Of a DNA stretch of 64,000 bases, positions 52,439 through 61,575 are shown piece after piece; within the stretch, counting starts at the first letter, position 1; each line of letters starts with the position of its first letter. This DNA comes from Paenibacillus sp. CF384. GTDB taxonomy: Bacteria > Bacillota > Bacilli > Paenibacillales > Paenibacillaceae. The notes under the pieces were generated by a model. That model ran no database searches, was not told the DNA's origin, and saw only the letters and a list, made by a program, of their open reading frames with translations. The stretch lies in assembly GCF_900106745.1 (NCBI RefSeq), contig NZ_FNNV01000010.1, positions 124,001 through 188,000 of the forward strand, written 5' to 3'. The position numbers and the translations under genes were made by a program.

Positions 52439-53863
52439 TTAGCAGTCGAAGTATAGGCTGTACTCGTGCGGATGAACACGGATTGCAACAGCTTTCGCTT
52501 CAGCACGCTTCAGTTGTACGAAGTTATCGATGAAGTCTTTGGAGAATACGCCGCCTTCAGTCAAGAACTCGGAGTCAGCTTCCAAAGCGTCAAGCGCTTC
52601 ATCAAGCGTTCCCGGAACCGAGCGAATTTCTTTCTTCTCTTCATCTGGAAGATCATAGATGTTTTTATCGAATGGACCATAACCAAGAGCAACTGGGTCC
52701 AGCTTGCGTTTGATACCGTCAAGACCTGCAAGCAGCATCGCTGCGAATGCAAGGTATGGGTTAGCTGTGGAGTCCGGTGTACGGAACTCGATACGGCAGC
52801 CCTTCGGCGTAACTGCAGCAACCGGAATACGGATTGCAGCAGAACGGTTACCCTTCGAGAATACAAGGTTAACTGGCGCTTCGTAGCCTGGAACTAGACG
52901 CTTGAAGGAGTTCGTCGACGGGTTTGTAATTGCGATCAACGCCGGAGCGTGGTGCAGGATACCGCCGATGTAGTGCATAGCCAGTGGGCTTAGGTTTGCA
53001 TAAGCACCTTTGTCATAGAACAGTGGTGAATCGCCATCAAAGATGGAGGAGTGAACATGCATTCCGCTGCCGTTGTCGCCGAAAAGCGGCTTAGGCATAA
53101 ATGTTGCAACTTTGCCCCATTGGCGAGCAACGTTGTTGATGATGTATTTGTATTTCATAAGGTTGTCAGCTGTTTTAGTCAGCGTATCGAAACGGAAGTT
53201 GATTTCAGCTTGACCAGCTGTTGCAACTTCGTGGTGATGACGCTCAACGCGAAGGCCGGATTCTTGCATGATGCGAACCATTTCGCTGCGGATATCTTGT
53301 TGGGAATCAACAGGAGCAACCGGAACGTAGCCGCCTTTTACAGGTATTTTGTAACCAAGGTTACCGCCTTCTTCTTTACGAGCCGTATTCCAGCCAGCTT
53401 CAGCGGAATCAACTTCGTAGTAGGAAGTGTTCATTTTGCTTTCGTAGCGAACTTCGTCGAAAATGAAGAACTCGGACTCAGGTGCGAAGTATGCTGCTGT
53501 ACCTACGCCGGACTTTTGCAGGTATTCTTCTGCTTTCTGAGCGATGCCGCGCGGATCGCGCTCATAGCGCTCGCCATCAGGCGTATGAATGTTACACATA
53601 ATATTCAATGTTGGGTGATCTGTGAACGGATCGATGAAGCTGGACTCTGTGTCCGGAATCATAACCATATCAGACTCTTCAATACCGCGGAAACCCGGGA
53701 TCGAGGAACCGTCAAAAGCTACGCCGTTTACGAAAGTGTCGGCATCTACTTCCGTGGAAGGAAGTGTGATGTGGTGCGCGTGGCCGGAAAGATCCACGAA
53801 ACGGAAATCTACAAACATGATGCTGTTCTCTTTGATTGTGCTCAATACGTTTTGAACTGACAT
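52439..53863 (-). CDS. glnA: glutamine synthetase, class I-beta type
   Basis: A 474-residue type I glutamine synthetase that joins ammonia to glutamate. 'FDGSSIPGF', 'GDNGSGMHVHSS', 'NPSTNSFKRLVPGYEAP' and 'RIEFRTPDSTANPYLAFAAM' mark the active site. The C-terminal region has the Tyr of the adenylylation loop (KNIYDLPDEE) and the longer insert of the beta subclass. Most Firmicute GlnA proteins are the shorter alpha type of about 445 residues, so this is unusual. It is not preceded by glnR. A sigma-A promoter and a perfect GlnR/TnrA box lie upstream. Confidence 0.95.
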   Translation of the reverse strand: MSVQNVLSTIKENSIMFVDFRFVDLSGHAHHITLPSTEVDADTFVNGVAFDGSSIPGFRGIEESDMVMIPDTESSFIDPFTDHPTLNIMCNIHTPDGERYERDPRGIAQKAEEYLQKSGVGTAAYFAPESEFFIFDEVRYESKMNTSYYEVDSAEAGWNTARKEEGGNLGYKIPVKGGYVPVAPVDSQQDIRSEMVRIMQESGLRVERHHHEVATAGQAEINFRFDTLTKTADNLMKYKYIINNVARQWGKVATFMPKPLFGDNGSGMHVHSSIFDGDSPLFYDKGAYANLSPLAMHYIGGILHHAPALIAITNPSTNSFKRLVPGYEAPVNLVFSKGNRSAAIRIPVAAVTPKGCRIEFRTPDSTANPYLAFAAMLLAGLDGIKRKLDPVALGYGPFDKNIYDLPDEEKKEIRSVPGTLDEALDALEADSEFLTEGGVFSKDFIDNFVQLKRAEAKAVAIRVHPHEYSLYFDC

Positions 53864-53943
53864 TAGGTATTTCCTCCATTTCCGAACATTTGCGATGTGT
53901 AGGACATTAATTGTTCAACTTCTGATCTGAAACTATGATTGTT

Positions 53944-53973
53944 ATTATAGGGTTTCATGTTTAATACCGTCAA
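53944..53973 (-). promoter_or_regulatory. sigma-A promoter of glnA
   Basis: Minus-strand TTGACG (53968-53973), 18 bp, TATAAT (53944-53949). The start of transcription would be near 53937, giving a leader of about 75 bases. Confidence 0.75.
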
Positions 53974-54002
53974 TAGTCATGTAAGGTATTTTTTAAAGCA
54001 TT

Positions 54003-54019
54003 TGTTAGCTAACTTCACA
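54003..54019. promoter_or_regulatory. GlnR/TnrA box
   Basis: TGTTAGCTAACTTCACA matches TGTNA-N7-TNACA at every fixed position. It lies 30 bp upstream of the glnA -35. Confidence 0.75.
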
Positions 54020-54063
54020 TAATTGTCAGATTGTTGAAATTCCCTGTATTGACGCCAAAAACA

Positions 54064-54102
54064 AGAAGCTGCAGACCCCTTATATGAAGGGCTGCAGCTT
54101 CC
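54064..54102 (-). terminator. terminator of the DAHP synthase gene
   Basis: GAAGCTGCAG and CTGCAGCTTC with an inner CCTT/AAGG stem, followed by CTTGTTTTT on the minus strand. Confidence 0.85.
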
Positions 54103-54135
54103 GAAATCCGATTAATTATACAACAACTTGGATTA

Positions 54136-55197
54136 TTATTTAATCCACGTATTGAAATATTCTGCCGGCTCTTTAGGTGTGTCGAAGCGTCTGCCTACTA
54201 ATTTTCCCAGCTGTTCCAATTCTTTTAGAAGGTTCGCGAATTGGTCAGGGAACAAGGATTGAACGCCATCGCCTGTCATCGAATTATCAGGATCTGTATG
54301 CATTTCTATAATAAGCCCGTTCGCACCCGCAGCAACAGAAGCTTTCGACATCGGCTCAACCAGCTCGCGGCGCCCCGTTCCATGGCTCGGATCCGAAATA
54401 ACCGGCAGATGGCTGAGTGATTGCAGCACCGGAATTGCGGCCAAGTCGAGCGTGTTTCTAGTGTAGGTTTCGAAAGTACGAATGCCACGCTCACAAAGCA
54501 TAACGTTCGGATTTCCGCCCGCAAGAATATATTCGGCAGCGTTCAAAAATTCATCATAGGTTGCACTGAAACCTCTTTTAAGCAGAACCGGCGTCTTCGC
54601 AGTACCCAGCTTCCGCAGCAAATCGAAGTTCTGCATGTTACGCGTGCCAACTTGCAGAATATCAGCATACTCGCAGCAAATATCTACGTATTCCGGCGTC
54701 ATTACTTCCGTAATCGTGAGCAGCCCATGCTTGCGGCCTGCTTCCGCCATCATCTTCAAGCCCTCTACACCAACGCCTTGGAAGCTGTAAGGTCCTGTAC
54801 GCGGTTTGAACGCACCACCGCGGAGAATTTGGCCGCCGGCAGCTTTCACCAGTCTGGCAATCTCGTCGATCTGCTCCGGTGTTTCTACTGCACAAGGGCC
54901 GCCCATAATGGCAAGATGCTCCCCGCCGATCTTCACGCCTTTAATTTCAATTACCGTATCGTCCGGATGGAAGTCCCGGCTGGCAAGCTTATAGGACTTC
55001 GATATCTTAATGACGTTCTCTACGCCCTTCATTTGACGAAGATGCTCTGCCAAGGTTGGCTCTGCTTTCCCGATAATACCAATAACCGTCCGATCTGTCC
55101 CGCGGGAAACATGCGCCTGTACCCCCGCTCTCTCGATATGCTGCACGATCTCTCCAATTCGCTCTTCCGTTACATTATTTTGAGTTATTACGATCAT
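54136..55197 (-). CDS. aroF: 3-deoxy-7-phosphoheptulonate synthase (type I-beta)
   Basis: A 353-residue DAHP synthase that starts the shikimate pathway by joining phosphoenolpyruvate to erythrose 4-phosphate. Residues 1-70 form the ferredoxin-like feedback domain seen in Thermotoga and Bacillus-type enzymes. The barrel has 'MGGPCAVE', 'GGAFKPRTGPYSFQG', 'LLKRGFSATYDEF', 'ISDPSHGTGRRELV' and a metal-binding 'MHTDPDNSMTDG'-like end. The gene stands alone with a terminator. The symbol aroF is used for this class in many genomes; aroA(G) would also be found. Confidence 0.95.
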   Translation of the reverse strand: MIVITQNNVTEERIGEIVQHIERAGVQAHVSRGTDRTVIGIIGKAEPTLAEHLRQMKGVENVIKISKSYKLASRDFHPDDTVIEIKGVKIGGEHLAIMGGPCAVETPEQIDEIARLVKAAGGQILRGGAFKPRTGPYSFQGVGVEGLKMMAEAGRKHGLLTITEVMTPEYVDICCEYADILQVGTRNMQNFDLLRKLGTAKTPVLLKRGFSATYDEFLNAAEYILAGGNPNVMLCERGIRTFETYTRNTLDLAAIPVLQSLSHLPVISDPSHGTGRRELVEPMSKASVAAGANGLIIEMHTDPDNSMTGDGVQSLFPDQFANLLKELEQLGKLVGRRFDTPKEPAEYFNTWIK

Positions 55198-55297
55198 AAG
55201 TTCGACTCCCTCTCTATCACGCTTAGACGCGTGTTCGCTTCGACGCTTTTATGCTGTTAGGCTTTTATGCTTTTAATCGCTAAAGCAAATATACATG

Positions 55298-55328
55298 AAA
55301 AAACCAGCCTCGTCAAGAGACCGGTTTA
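55298..55328 (-). terminator. terminator of the DUF2062 gene
   Basis: AAACCGGTCTC and GAGGCTGGTTT with a small loop and T6 on the minus strand. Confidence 0.85.
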
Positions 55329-55340
55329 CTGTCCGATGTT

Positions 55341-55853
55341 TTATTCCGTGACTGGCTTCACTTCGACGACTGAGAGGCGGCGAAGCTTTCTTTTCTCCTT
55401 GCGTTTATTGGCCACGTACTGCAGCGTCATCTTCACAGGGAAATAGAACAGCGCGCCAAGCACCATACCATCGATAATTCCGCCCACGATCAGCTTTAAA
55501 TTAACGAGCAGCATGTGGTCGAGCCATTCCGGCGCTAAGGGAACCGAAATTTTGATATGGTTTGGAAGCACCCAGCCGCCAACCATACTATTGATAAATG
55601 CGACTGGAATAAAAATGATTTTGCCAAAAACAAAACCGATCAAAGCGCCCGCCAAACTGGCATTCATCATATAGATCAGTGGGAAAATCAGGAAAAAGGC
55701 TAACCCATAAGTTGGTAAAGTAAACATTTCGACAAATATACCGATTGCGAAACCGAGTGCTACAAACGATGGGCCGCCTGGTGCCCGCATAAGCTGCGTA
55801 TATTTCAATTTGAGCCAACGTTTCATCGAGCGCGGTTTGCTTGAAGTCGTCAT
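55341..55853 (-). CDS. DUF2062 membrane protein
   Basis: A 170-residue protein with a basic N-terminus, then three hydrophobic segments and a basic end (KRKEKRKLRRL). The pattern 'GGPSFVALGFAIGIFVEMFTLPTYG' marks DUF2062, a family of unknown function. The ATG at 55853 follows AAAGGGG; the GTG at 55877, which would overlap ispH by four bases, has no ribosome site. It lies directly after ispH and probably shares its transcript. Confidence 0.82.
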   Translation of the reverse strand: MTTSSKPRSMKRWLKLKYTQLMRAPGGPSFVALGFAIGIFVEMFTLPTYGLAFFLIFPLIYMMNASLAGALIGFVFGKIIFIPVAFINSMVGGWVLPNHIKISVPLAPEWLDHMLLVNLKLIVGGIIDGMVLGALFYFPVKMTLQYVANKRKEKRKLRRLSVVEVKPVTE

Positions 55854-55873
55854 TTGAGTACCGCCCCTTTCAC

Positions 55874-56824
55874 TCACAGCGACGATTTCACTCGCACAGT
55901 AGGCAACAATTTGTTCATGTTGACTGTACGCCGTGCTTCCCAGGTAGAGGAATCCTCGTCGTTAAACTGCTCCAGGTAAGCGATGACTTCCTTCGTTAAC
56001 GGTGTCGGTGTCGATGCCCCTGAAGTAACAGCTACCCGCTTCTTGCCTTTCAACCACTCCACGTCAATCTCCGATACATCCGAAACGCGGTAAGCTGGCA
56101 CGCCGGCAATCTCTTCCGAAACCTGCGCAAGCCGGTTGGAATTGTTGCTTCTTGGGTCGCCTACCACGATACACAGCTCGGCTTCCTTGGCTTGTTCCGC
56201 AACCGCTTCCTGCCGGACCTGCGTCGCCAAGCAAATTTCATTATGGATTTCTGCTGTAGGGAATGTCTTCAGCAGCTTGCTGATCAAATGTCTGATGTCC
56301 CATTGCGACATCGTCGTCTGATTCGTAATAATGATGCGATCGTTGCTTAGCGCAAGCGTATCAATCTCATTCTCACGCTCTATAAGATGGACATGATCCG
56401 GTGCGATACCTATGGCGCCTTCCGGTTCCGGATGCCCTTTCTTGCCGATATAGATGACCTCGTAGCCATCGGAAACCTTCTCCCGGATCAAATCATGGGT
56501 TTTGGTTACATCCGGACAAGTGGCATCCACAACTGTCAAGCCTCTGTCCTTCGCACGTCTGCGCACTTCCGGAGAAACGCCGTGCGCGGTAAAAATGACA
56601 GTACCGTCCGAAATCTGCTCTAAAATTTCCAAACGGTTCTCGCCGTCTAGCGTAATAATGCCTTCTTGCTTAAATGCCTCTGTCACATGACTATTATGAA
56701 CGATCATGCCTAAAATATAGATCGGCCGCGGCAAGTCTAAATTTTTAGCTGTTTGCAATGCCAAAACCATGGCATCGACGACGCCGTAGCAATAACCACG
56801 GGGCGAGATTTTCACAATTTCCAT
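55874..56824 (-). CDS. ispH: 4-hydroxy-3-methylbut-2-enyl diphosphate reductase
   Basis: A 316-residue iron-sulfur enzyme that makes the isoprenoid units IPP and DMAPP in the last step of the MEP pathway. The three cluster cysteines appear in order: Cys12 (PRGYCYGV), one in VDATCPDV, and one in HNEICLATQ. '[17 protein letters not shown]' and '[13 protein letters not shown]' are also typical. Firmicute IspH proteins have this length. Followed by a DUF2062 gene. Confidence 0.96.
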   Translation of the reverse strand: MEIVKISPRGYCYGVVDAMVLALQTAKNLDLPRPIYILGMIVHNSHVTEAFKQEGIITLDGENRLEILEQISDGTVIFTAHGVSPEVRRRAKDRGLTVVDATCPDVTKTHDLIREKVSDGYEVIYIGKKGHPEPEGAIGIAPDHVHLIERENEIDTLALSNDRIIITNQTTMSQWDIRHLISKLLKTFPTAEIHNEICLATQVRQEAVAEQAKEAELCIVVGDPRSNNSNRLAQVSEEIAGVPAYRVSDVSEIDVEWLKGKKRVAVTSGASTPTPLTKEVIAYLEQFNDEDSSTWEARRTVNMNKLLPTVRVKSSL

Positions 56825-56894
56825 ACTGCTTGCACCTGCTTTCCTGCTAAACCAGTGTTCACGGACAGGCCTCTTTAAGACCCAGTTCTATTTA

Positions 56895-58376
56895 TTATAC
56901 TTCATTCGACTTCTCGTGGAAAGCAATTGGAAGCCATACGATAAATGTCGTCCCAGCACCTTCGCGTGTCGATACTTCGACCGAACCGCCATGCTCATCA
57001 ATAATCCACTTGGCAATCGACAGTCCCAGGCCGGTTCCGCTCGTTTCCCCGCGCGATTCATCTGCACGATAGAATCGTTCGAAGATGTAGGGAACCTGGT
57101 CGTGATCCATGCCTATTCCGGTATCTTTGATGACAATGCCGGCTTGATCGCCGGATACGATGGCACGCAGCTCAACATAGCCGCTAGGTGTGTACTTGAA
57201 TGCATTCTCGACGAAGATAAAAAAGAGCTGTCGAAGAAAATCGGCATGCGCATTTACTTCTACGTTAGAAATGGCATCAAGGTTCCCGATTTTCCATTCT
57301 GCATTTCTTGGAAGCAGCTGTGCCTTACGTGCCACGTCCTCAACCAGCGGAAGCAGCGGCTGAATGGACTTCTCCATTTGGTAGCCGGAATCTGCGCGCG
57401 CAAGGGACAATAAATCGTTCACAAGGCTGGACATTCGTTTCGCTTCGCCTGCGATATCCAGCATGGATTCGCGCGTCAGCAGCATCCGGCTGCGTTCTTG
57501 TTCACTTAATTGCGGCATGCCTTCACCGTCTGCATCGGTTCCCTGCGTTAACGTCGGCAGCCACATCCGCTCCAGCAGCTCGATATTGCCGCGAATCGTC
57601 GTAAGCGGCGTGCGAAGCTCATGCGAGGCATCGGAAACGAATCGCCGCTGCGCTTTGTAGGCTTCGTTCAACCCATTGTAGGTCGTTTCGATCCGGCCTA
57701 ACATGCCGTTTAACGTATCGACCAAGCGCCCAAGCTCATCGTTAGGTCCTTCTCTCGGAATACGCACACTGAGATCGGAACCATTCTGGATTCGGTCACT
57801 CGCACGAATCACCTTCTCAATCGGCCGCAGCGCTTGACGCGCAAGAAATAACCCAATCGTAAAGGCGATAAGCACGACGATAATCAGAGAAGAAATCAAG
57901 GTCGTCCTCAGCTCGGTCAGAAACTTATCTTCCCTGCCTGAATAAGCCGCAACCTGCAGCAGTCCGAATATTTCATTATTTTGCTTTAAAATATGCCGAT
58001 ATACGAGAAACGGATAAGGTCCTGCCTTTACATGCTCAAACCCTTCGTAGCTGTCATTGATTTCCTTTTTGTCCGGCTTCGGTAGAAGCTGGTCGATCCT
58101 GCGCAGATTCGACGTCGTCTTGACGACACCATTCTTATAATTATCAACTTGAATAAACATCTCGTCATCGCCGATAACGAAATTGGGGGTTTGATAATTA
58201 CCGAACATATCCAGCGTCGACGTAATATTGATCGCATTCACTTGCTGCTCGATCTTGGCTTTCATTTCCTTGTACGTGTTGTAGTTGACGAAGAAGTATA
58301 TGGCGACCCCAAAGGCAATAAGCGTGACCGCCAATATCACCGAGTACCATATGGTGAGCCTTAAGCGAATCGACAT
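56895..58376 (-). CDS. sensor histidine kinase of the pair beside htrA
   Basis: A 493-residue membrane kinase. Two helices (about 8-30 and 165-185) flank an outside domain of about 130 residues. HAMP domain, phospho-acceptor His251 (SDASHELRTPLTTIRG) and ATPase domain (FIFVENAFKYT, DTGIGM, GTGLGL) follow. It lies 4 bp after its regulator gene, behind GGAGG. The pair sits next to a HtrA-type protease as CssRS does in Bacillus, where the system answers secretion stress. I infer, but cannot prove, the same role here. Confidence 0.9.
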   Translation of the reverse strand: MSIRLRLTIWYSVILAVTLIAFGVAIYFFVNYNTYKEMKAKIEQQVNAINITSTLDMFGNYQTPNFVIGDDEMFIQVDNYKNGVVKTTSNLRRIDQLLPKPDKKEINDSYEGFEHVKAGPYPFLVYRHILKQNNEIFGLLQVAAYSGREDKFLTELRTTLISSLIIVVLIAFTIGLFLARQALRPIEKVIRASDRIQNGSDLSVRIPREGPNDELGRLVDTLNGMLGRIETTYNGLNEAYKAQRRFVSDASHELRTPLTTIRGNIELLERMWLPTLTQGTDADGEGMPQLSEQERSRMLLTRESMLDIAGEAKRMSSLVNDLLSLARADSGYQMEKSIQPLLPLVEDVARKAQLLPRNAEWKIGNLDAISNVEVNAHADFLRQLFFIFVENAFKYTPSGYVELRAIVSGDQAGIVIKDTGIGMDHDQVPYIFERFYRADESRGETSGTGLGLSIAKWIIDEHGGSVEVSTREGAGTTFIVWLPIAFHEKSNEV

Positions 58377-58380
58377 GGAA

Positions 58381-59073
58381 TCAGCCTCCTTCGCCTCTGA
58401 GCACGTACCCGGTGCCCCGAACGGTCTGAATCAAGCGCGGGCTCTTGCCGTCCTCCGTCTTCTGGCGCAGCATGGCAATATAAACCTCCAGCACATTGGA
58501 TTCGCCGCTGTAATCAAAGCCCCATATTTTGTCCATAATCGCATCGCGCGTCAGCACTCGCCGCGGATTCTGCATAAGCAGCTGGAGCAGGTCGAACTCC
58601 TTCGCAGTGAGATCAATTCGGCGTCCGGAACGAATCGCTTCGCGCGAATCCAAATCCAGCGTCAAATCTTCAAACTGCAAGCTGCTCGAGTTCTCTTCCA
58701 GCTTGTCGGTTTTGCGTCTAAGCAGCGCACGCACACGAGCCAGAAGTTCTTCAAGCGCAAACGGCTTTACCAAATAATCATCTGCGCCAAGATCCAGTCC
58801 GCGCACACGGTCAGTGATATCGTCCTTTGCCGTCAGCATCAGAATCGGCACAGAGCTTCCGCCTTCACGAACCCGGCGGCAAACTTCCCAGCCATCCAAC
58901 TGCGGCATCATGACGTCCAGAACGAGCAAATCCGGATCGCTTACGAGCATTTGCTTCAAGCCCTCATGCCCGTTGTTCGCCGTCGCGACCTCATACCCCT
59001 CAAAGGCCAGGCTTCGGCGAAGCAGAGAAGTTATTTTATCATCATCATCCACTACTAATATATGCGCTCTCAT
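58381..59073 (-). CDS. OmpR-family response regulator of the pair beside htrA
   Basis: A 230-residue regulator with phospho-acceptor Asp53 (VLDVMMP), Lys in VKPF, and a winged helix ending 'VYIAMLRQKTE' and 'RGTGYVL'. It precedes the kinase gene by 4 bp in one operon, downstream of htrA. It most likely binds direct repeats near stress genes such as htrA. Confidence 0.92.
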   Translation of the reverse strand: MRAHILVVDDDDKITSLLRRSLAFEGYEVATANNGHEGLKQMLVSDPDLLVLDVMMPQLDGWEVCRRVREGGSSVPILMLTAKDDITDRVRGLDLGADDYLVKPFALEELLARVRALLRRKTDKLEENSSSLQFEDLTLDLDSREAIRSGRRIDLTAKEFDLLQLLMQNPRRVLTRDAIMDKIWGFDYSGESNVLEVYIAMLRQKTEDGKSPRLIQTVRGTGYVLRGEGG

Positions 59074-59185
59074 CCTAATCCCCCATCGTCATACAACTAG
59101 TTTTTCCTTCCAAAACCTGCCTACATATTATAGCGCAACACCGGTTTCCCACGAAACAGCTTGTCCGCATTCTTCCATAAAAGAA

Positions 59186-59214
59186 GCGCAGACAGTCTAT
59201 GCGACTGTTTGCGC
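59186..59214 (-). terminator. terminator of htrA
   Basis: GCGCAAACAGTC and GACTGTCTGCGC form a 12-bp stem with one wobble pair, followed by TTCTTTTATGG on the minus strand. It separates htrA from the two-component operon. Confidence 0.7.
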
Positions 59215-59238
59215 CTTGGTAACACTGTTCGATTGCTA

Positions 59239-60882
59239 TTACTGTTGCTGGCTTGCAAACTCATTCTTATTGCCTACGGTTACTTTCAGATCCATCTTCT
59301 CACCGTTACGAATAATGTTGAGCGTAGCATTGTCTCCTACCGCTTTCTTCTGGATTTGAGCAATCAAATCTTCACGGTTGCTGTATTTCTTGCCGTCCAG
59401 ACCGGTGATCACGTCATATTGTCTCAGATCTGCCATATAAGCAGGCGATTTGTAAAGTACGCTCGACACGATCGAGCCTTCTTTGCTGGATAAACCAAGC
59501 TCTTTGGCGATTTCATCCGTAATCTCAGCCAAGTTCGCGCCGATGAAAGGAACCGGCTTCTTCGGAATTTCCTTATTCGCTTTGAGGTTCTCCAGCACTT
59601 CTTGAATCGTGCTTGTCGGGATTGCGAATCCAATGCCTTGTGCCTGCGAGCTTACGGCCGTATTAATACCGATTACTTCACCTTGCAGGTTGAGCAGCGG
59701 TCCTCCCGAGTTACCCGGGTTAATGGAAGCGTCCGTTTGCAGCAAATGCTCGTATTGACGCGTGCCTTGGGAATCCGGAATGCTGATCGGGCGTTCCTTG
59801 GAGCTCAATACGCCGACTGTTACCGTATGGTCAAAGCCGTATGGATTACCGATGGCGACAACCCAATCGCCGATGTTGATCTTGTCGGAGCTGCCAATCG
59901 GGAGTGTCGGGAAATCTGTTCCTTCTACTTTCAAAACCGCTAGATCCAAGTTGTAATCAGAACCAAGCTTCTTCGCAACAAGCGGTTTATTGTGACCTTG
60001 CACGGTTACTTGAATTTCATCGGCATCGCCGATAACGTGCTGATTCGTTAAGATGTAACCCGTGGAATCAAAGAAGAACCCTGTGCCGATTCCTTCCGGC
60101 GTTAATTCGCCGCTGCCTTGATCGGCACCGCCTTGTCCGGAGCCATCGCCCCGCCCTTGGTCGCCTTGACCGCCTTGGTCTCCGAAGAATTGGCTGAAGA
60201 AATCATCCATCGAATTGCCTTGGGCGCCTCCGCCGCTGCGCTGCTTCGTGAAGGTTTCGATCTTAACAACTGCCGGACTTGCCTTCTCGAACAGCTGTGC
60301 GATATTGTTCGGTCTGACCACGTCGGCCGCTGCCGATACTTTGCCGTCATCGCCAGGTTTACCCACTGCGGAACTTGCTTGCTCCGTGGATTGCGAGAGT
60401 GCTTGATCAGCAGTAAACCAGTTCTGCTTATCCGATACGAACATAAGCGAACCAACAACGATTACGCCAGCGAGGAACGATGCAAACATCGCCTTGAATG
60501 GACTGCGTTTGGTTTCTTTCATTTGCCAGCCGCCGCGCGCTGCGGATTGTGAGGGTGCAAATGCGCGAAGCTGCGTAGGCGGCGTAACTTCAACCGAGTT
60601 TTGCAATCCATCCGAGCTGCCGCCAAATCCGCCTTGTGCAGCAGCATTAGCAGCTGCATCGCCGCTGACCGGTCGTTGTGACGGTTCAGAATCGGCAGCT
60701 CCGGATTTGAATGGTCCATAGGAGTAGTAGTAAGAGCTCTTATCGGTTTCCTCATGCGGCTTACCTTCGTTTGCGTTGTACGGCTGCTGATCTTTATCGC
60801 GATTATCTTCGTTATGGTTATTGTTGTTTTCATTGTTGAAGAAATCGTCGTAACCATTATTTTTTTTGTTTTGATCGTCCAT
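59239..60882 (-). CDS. htrA: HtrA/DegP-type membrane-anchored serine protease
   Basis: A 547-residue protease. A long cytoplasmic part (about 1-125) very rich in Asn, Asp, Gln and Ser leads to one membrane helix (about 130-150). Outside follow a Gly/Gln-rich linker, a trypsin-like domain with His281 (NQHVIG), Asp313 (LDLAVLKV) and Ser391 (GNSGGPL), and one PDZ domain (about 440-535). It degrades misfolded exported proteins. GGAGG precedes the ATG. Bacillus HtrA and HtrB have the same anchor-protease-PDZ plan. Confidence 0.94.
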   Translation of the reverse strand: MDDQNKKNNGYDDFFNNENNNNHNEDNRDKDQQPYNANEGKPHEETDKSSYYYSYGPFKSGAADSEPSQRPVSGDAAANAAAQGGFGGSSDGLQNSVEVTPPTQLRAFAPSQSAARGGWQMKETKRSPFKAMFASFLAGVIVVGSLMFVSDKQNWFTADQALSQSTEQASSAVGKPGDDGKVSAAADVVRPNNIAQLFEKASPAVVKIETFTKQRSGGGAQGNSMDDFFSQFFGDQGGQGDQGRGDGSGQGGADQGSGELTPEGIGTGFFFDSTGYILTNQHVIGDADEIQVTVQGHNKPLVAKKLGSDYNLDLAVLKVEGTDFPTLPIGSSDKINIGDWVVAIGNPYGFDHTVTVGVLSSKERPISIPDSQGTRQYEHLLQTDASINPGNSGGPLLNLQGEVIGINTAVSSQAQGIGFAIPTSTIQEVLENLKANKEIPKKPVPFIGANLAEITDEIAKELGLSSKEGSIVSSVLYKSPAYMADLRQYDVITGLDGKKYSNREDLIAQIQKKAVGDNATLNIIRNGEKMDLKVTVGNKNEFASQQQ

Positions 60883-61040
60883 TGTTTATTCCTCCTCAAA
60901 TGTTTTCCCATGTTTGTTAAGTTTGCAATAAGTGCTGTATGTTCTTGCTTGTGATTGGCTTCGCGAATCATTCAGCTTTCATAGTTCTATCATGCACAAT
61001 CTACCTTAAATCAAACTTAAAATTGTTATAATGTAACATA

Positions 61041-61080
61041 AAAAAACCGGGCTTAGCTGAATAATCAGCCTAACCCGGTT
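61041..61080 (-). terminator. terminator of the YugN-like gene
   Basis: CCGGGTTAGGCTGA and TCAGCTAAGCCCGG hairpin with T7 on the minus strand. Confidence 0.92.
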
Positions 61081-61101
61081 ATCGCGCAATCTGCGACTCT
61101 C

Positions 61102-61515
61102 TCATTGAAGCAATCGTTGCTCTACTTCGCCCAGCACTTCCTTCGCTTTCGTTACCCATTTGGACTCGACTTCGGCATCCGGATCAATCGGTTCCTGAAA
61201 CTGATCGATTAAACTGCCGAGCGCACGCGGTTGAGCGTGCTTATCCAAACCTTCATTGTACAGATGCTTCAGCACGAACGGCTGCCCCATTCTGATTTTG
61301 GCGTCAAGGTCCTGTGTATCACTGTCGATATTTCCGTTTATCACATCGAAAGGCATGCGCAGCCACACTTTATGCGCCTCATCCAGGTAGCGGTCAAAGT
61401 AGCCATGCTCATAATCCCAATTCCCGCCAAGCGAGAACTCGTGCTCCTCCAGCATGCTTCGGACTTCCGTAAATTCCTTCTCACTTGATTCCAGCTTGAA
61501 TTCAAGGGGGATCAT
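61102..61515 (-). CDS. YugN-like family protein
   Basis: A 137-residue cytosolic protein. 'FSLGGNWDYEHGYFDRYLDE' and 'VWLRMPFDVINGNIDSD' match the YugN family of Bacilli, which has no known function. Start ATG follows GGAGGAG. It lies 60 bp after liaR with no clear terminator between, so it may be the last gene of the liaFSR transcript. Confidence 0.8.
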   Translation of the reverse strand: MIPLEFKLESSEKEFTEVRSMLEEHEFSLGGNWDYEHGYFDRYLDEAHKVWLRMPFDVINGNIDSDTQDLDAKIRMGQPFVLKHLYNEGLDKHAQPRALGSLIDQFQEPIDPDAEVESKWVTKAKEVLGEVEQRLLQ

Positions 61516-61575
61516 CGCTCTATATTCTCCTCCTGGCCTAATGTTTACCGTTAGCTTGCCCGGAGTGAATGCCTG

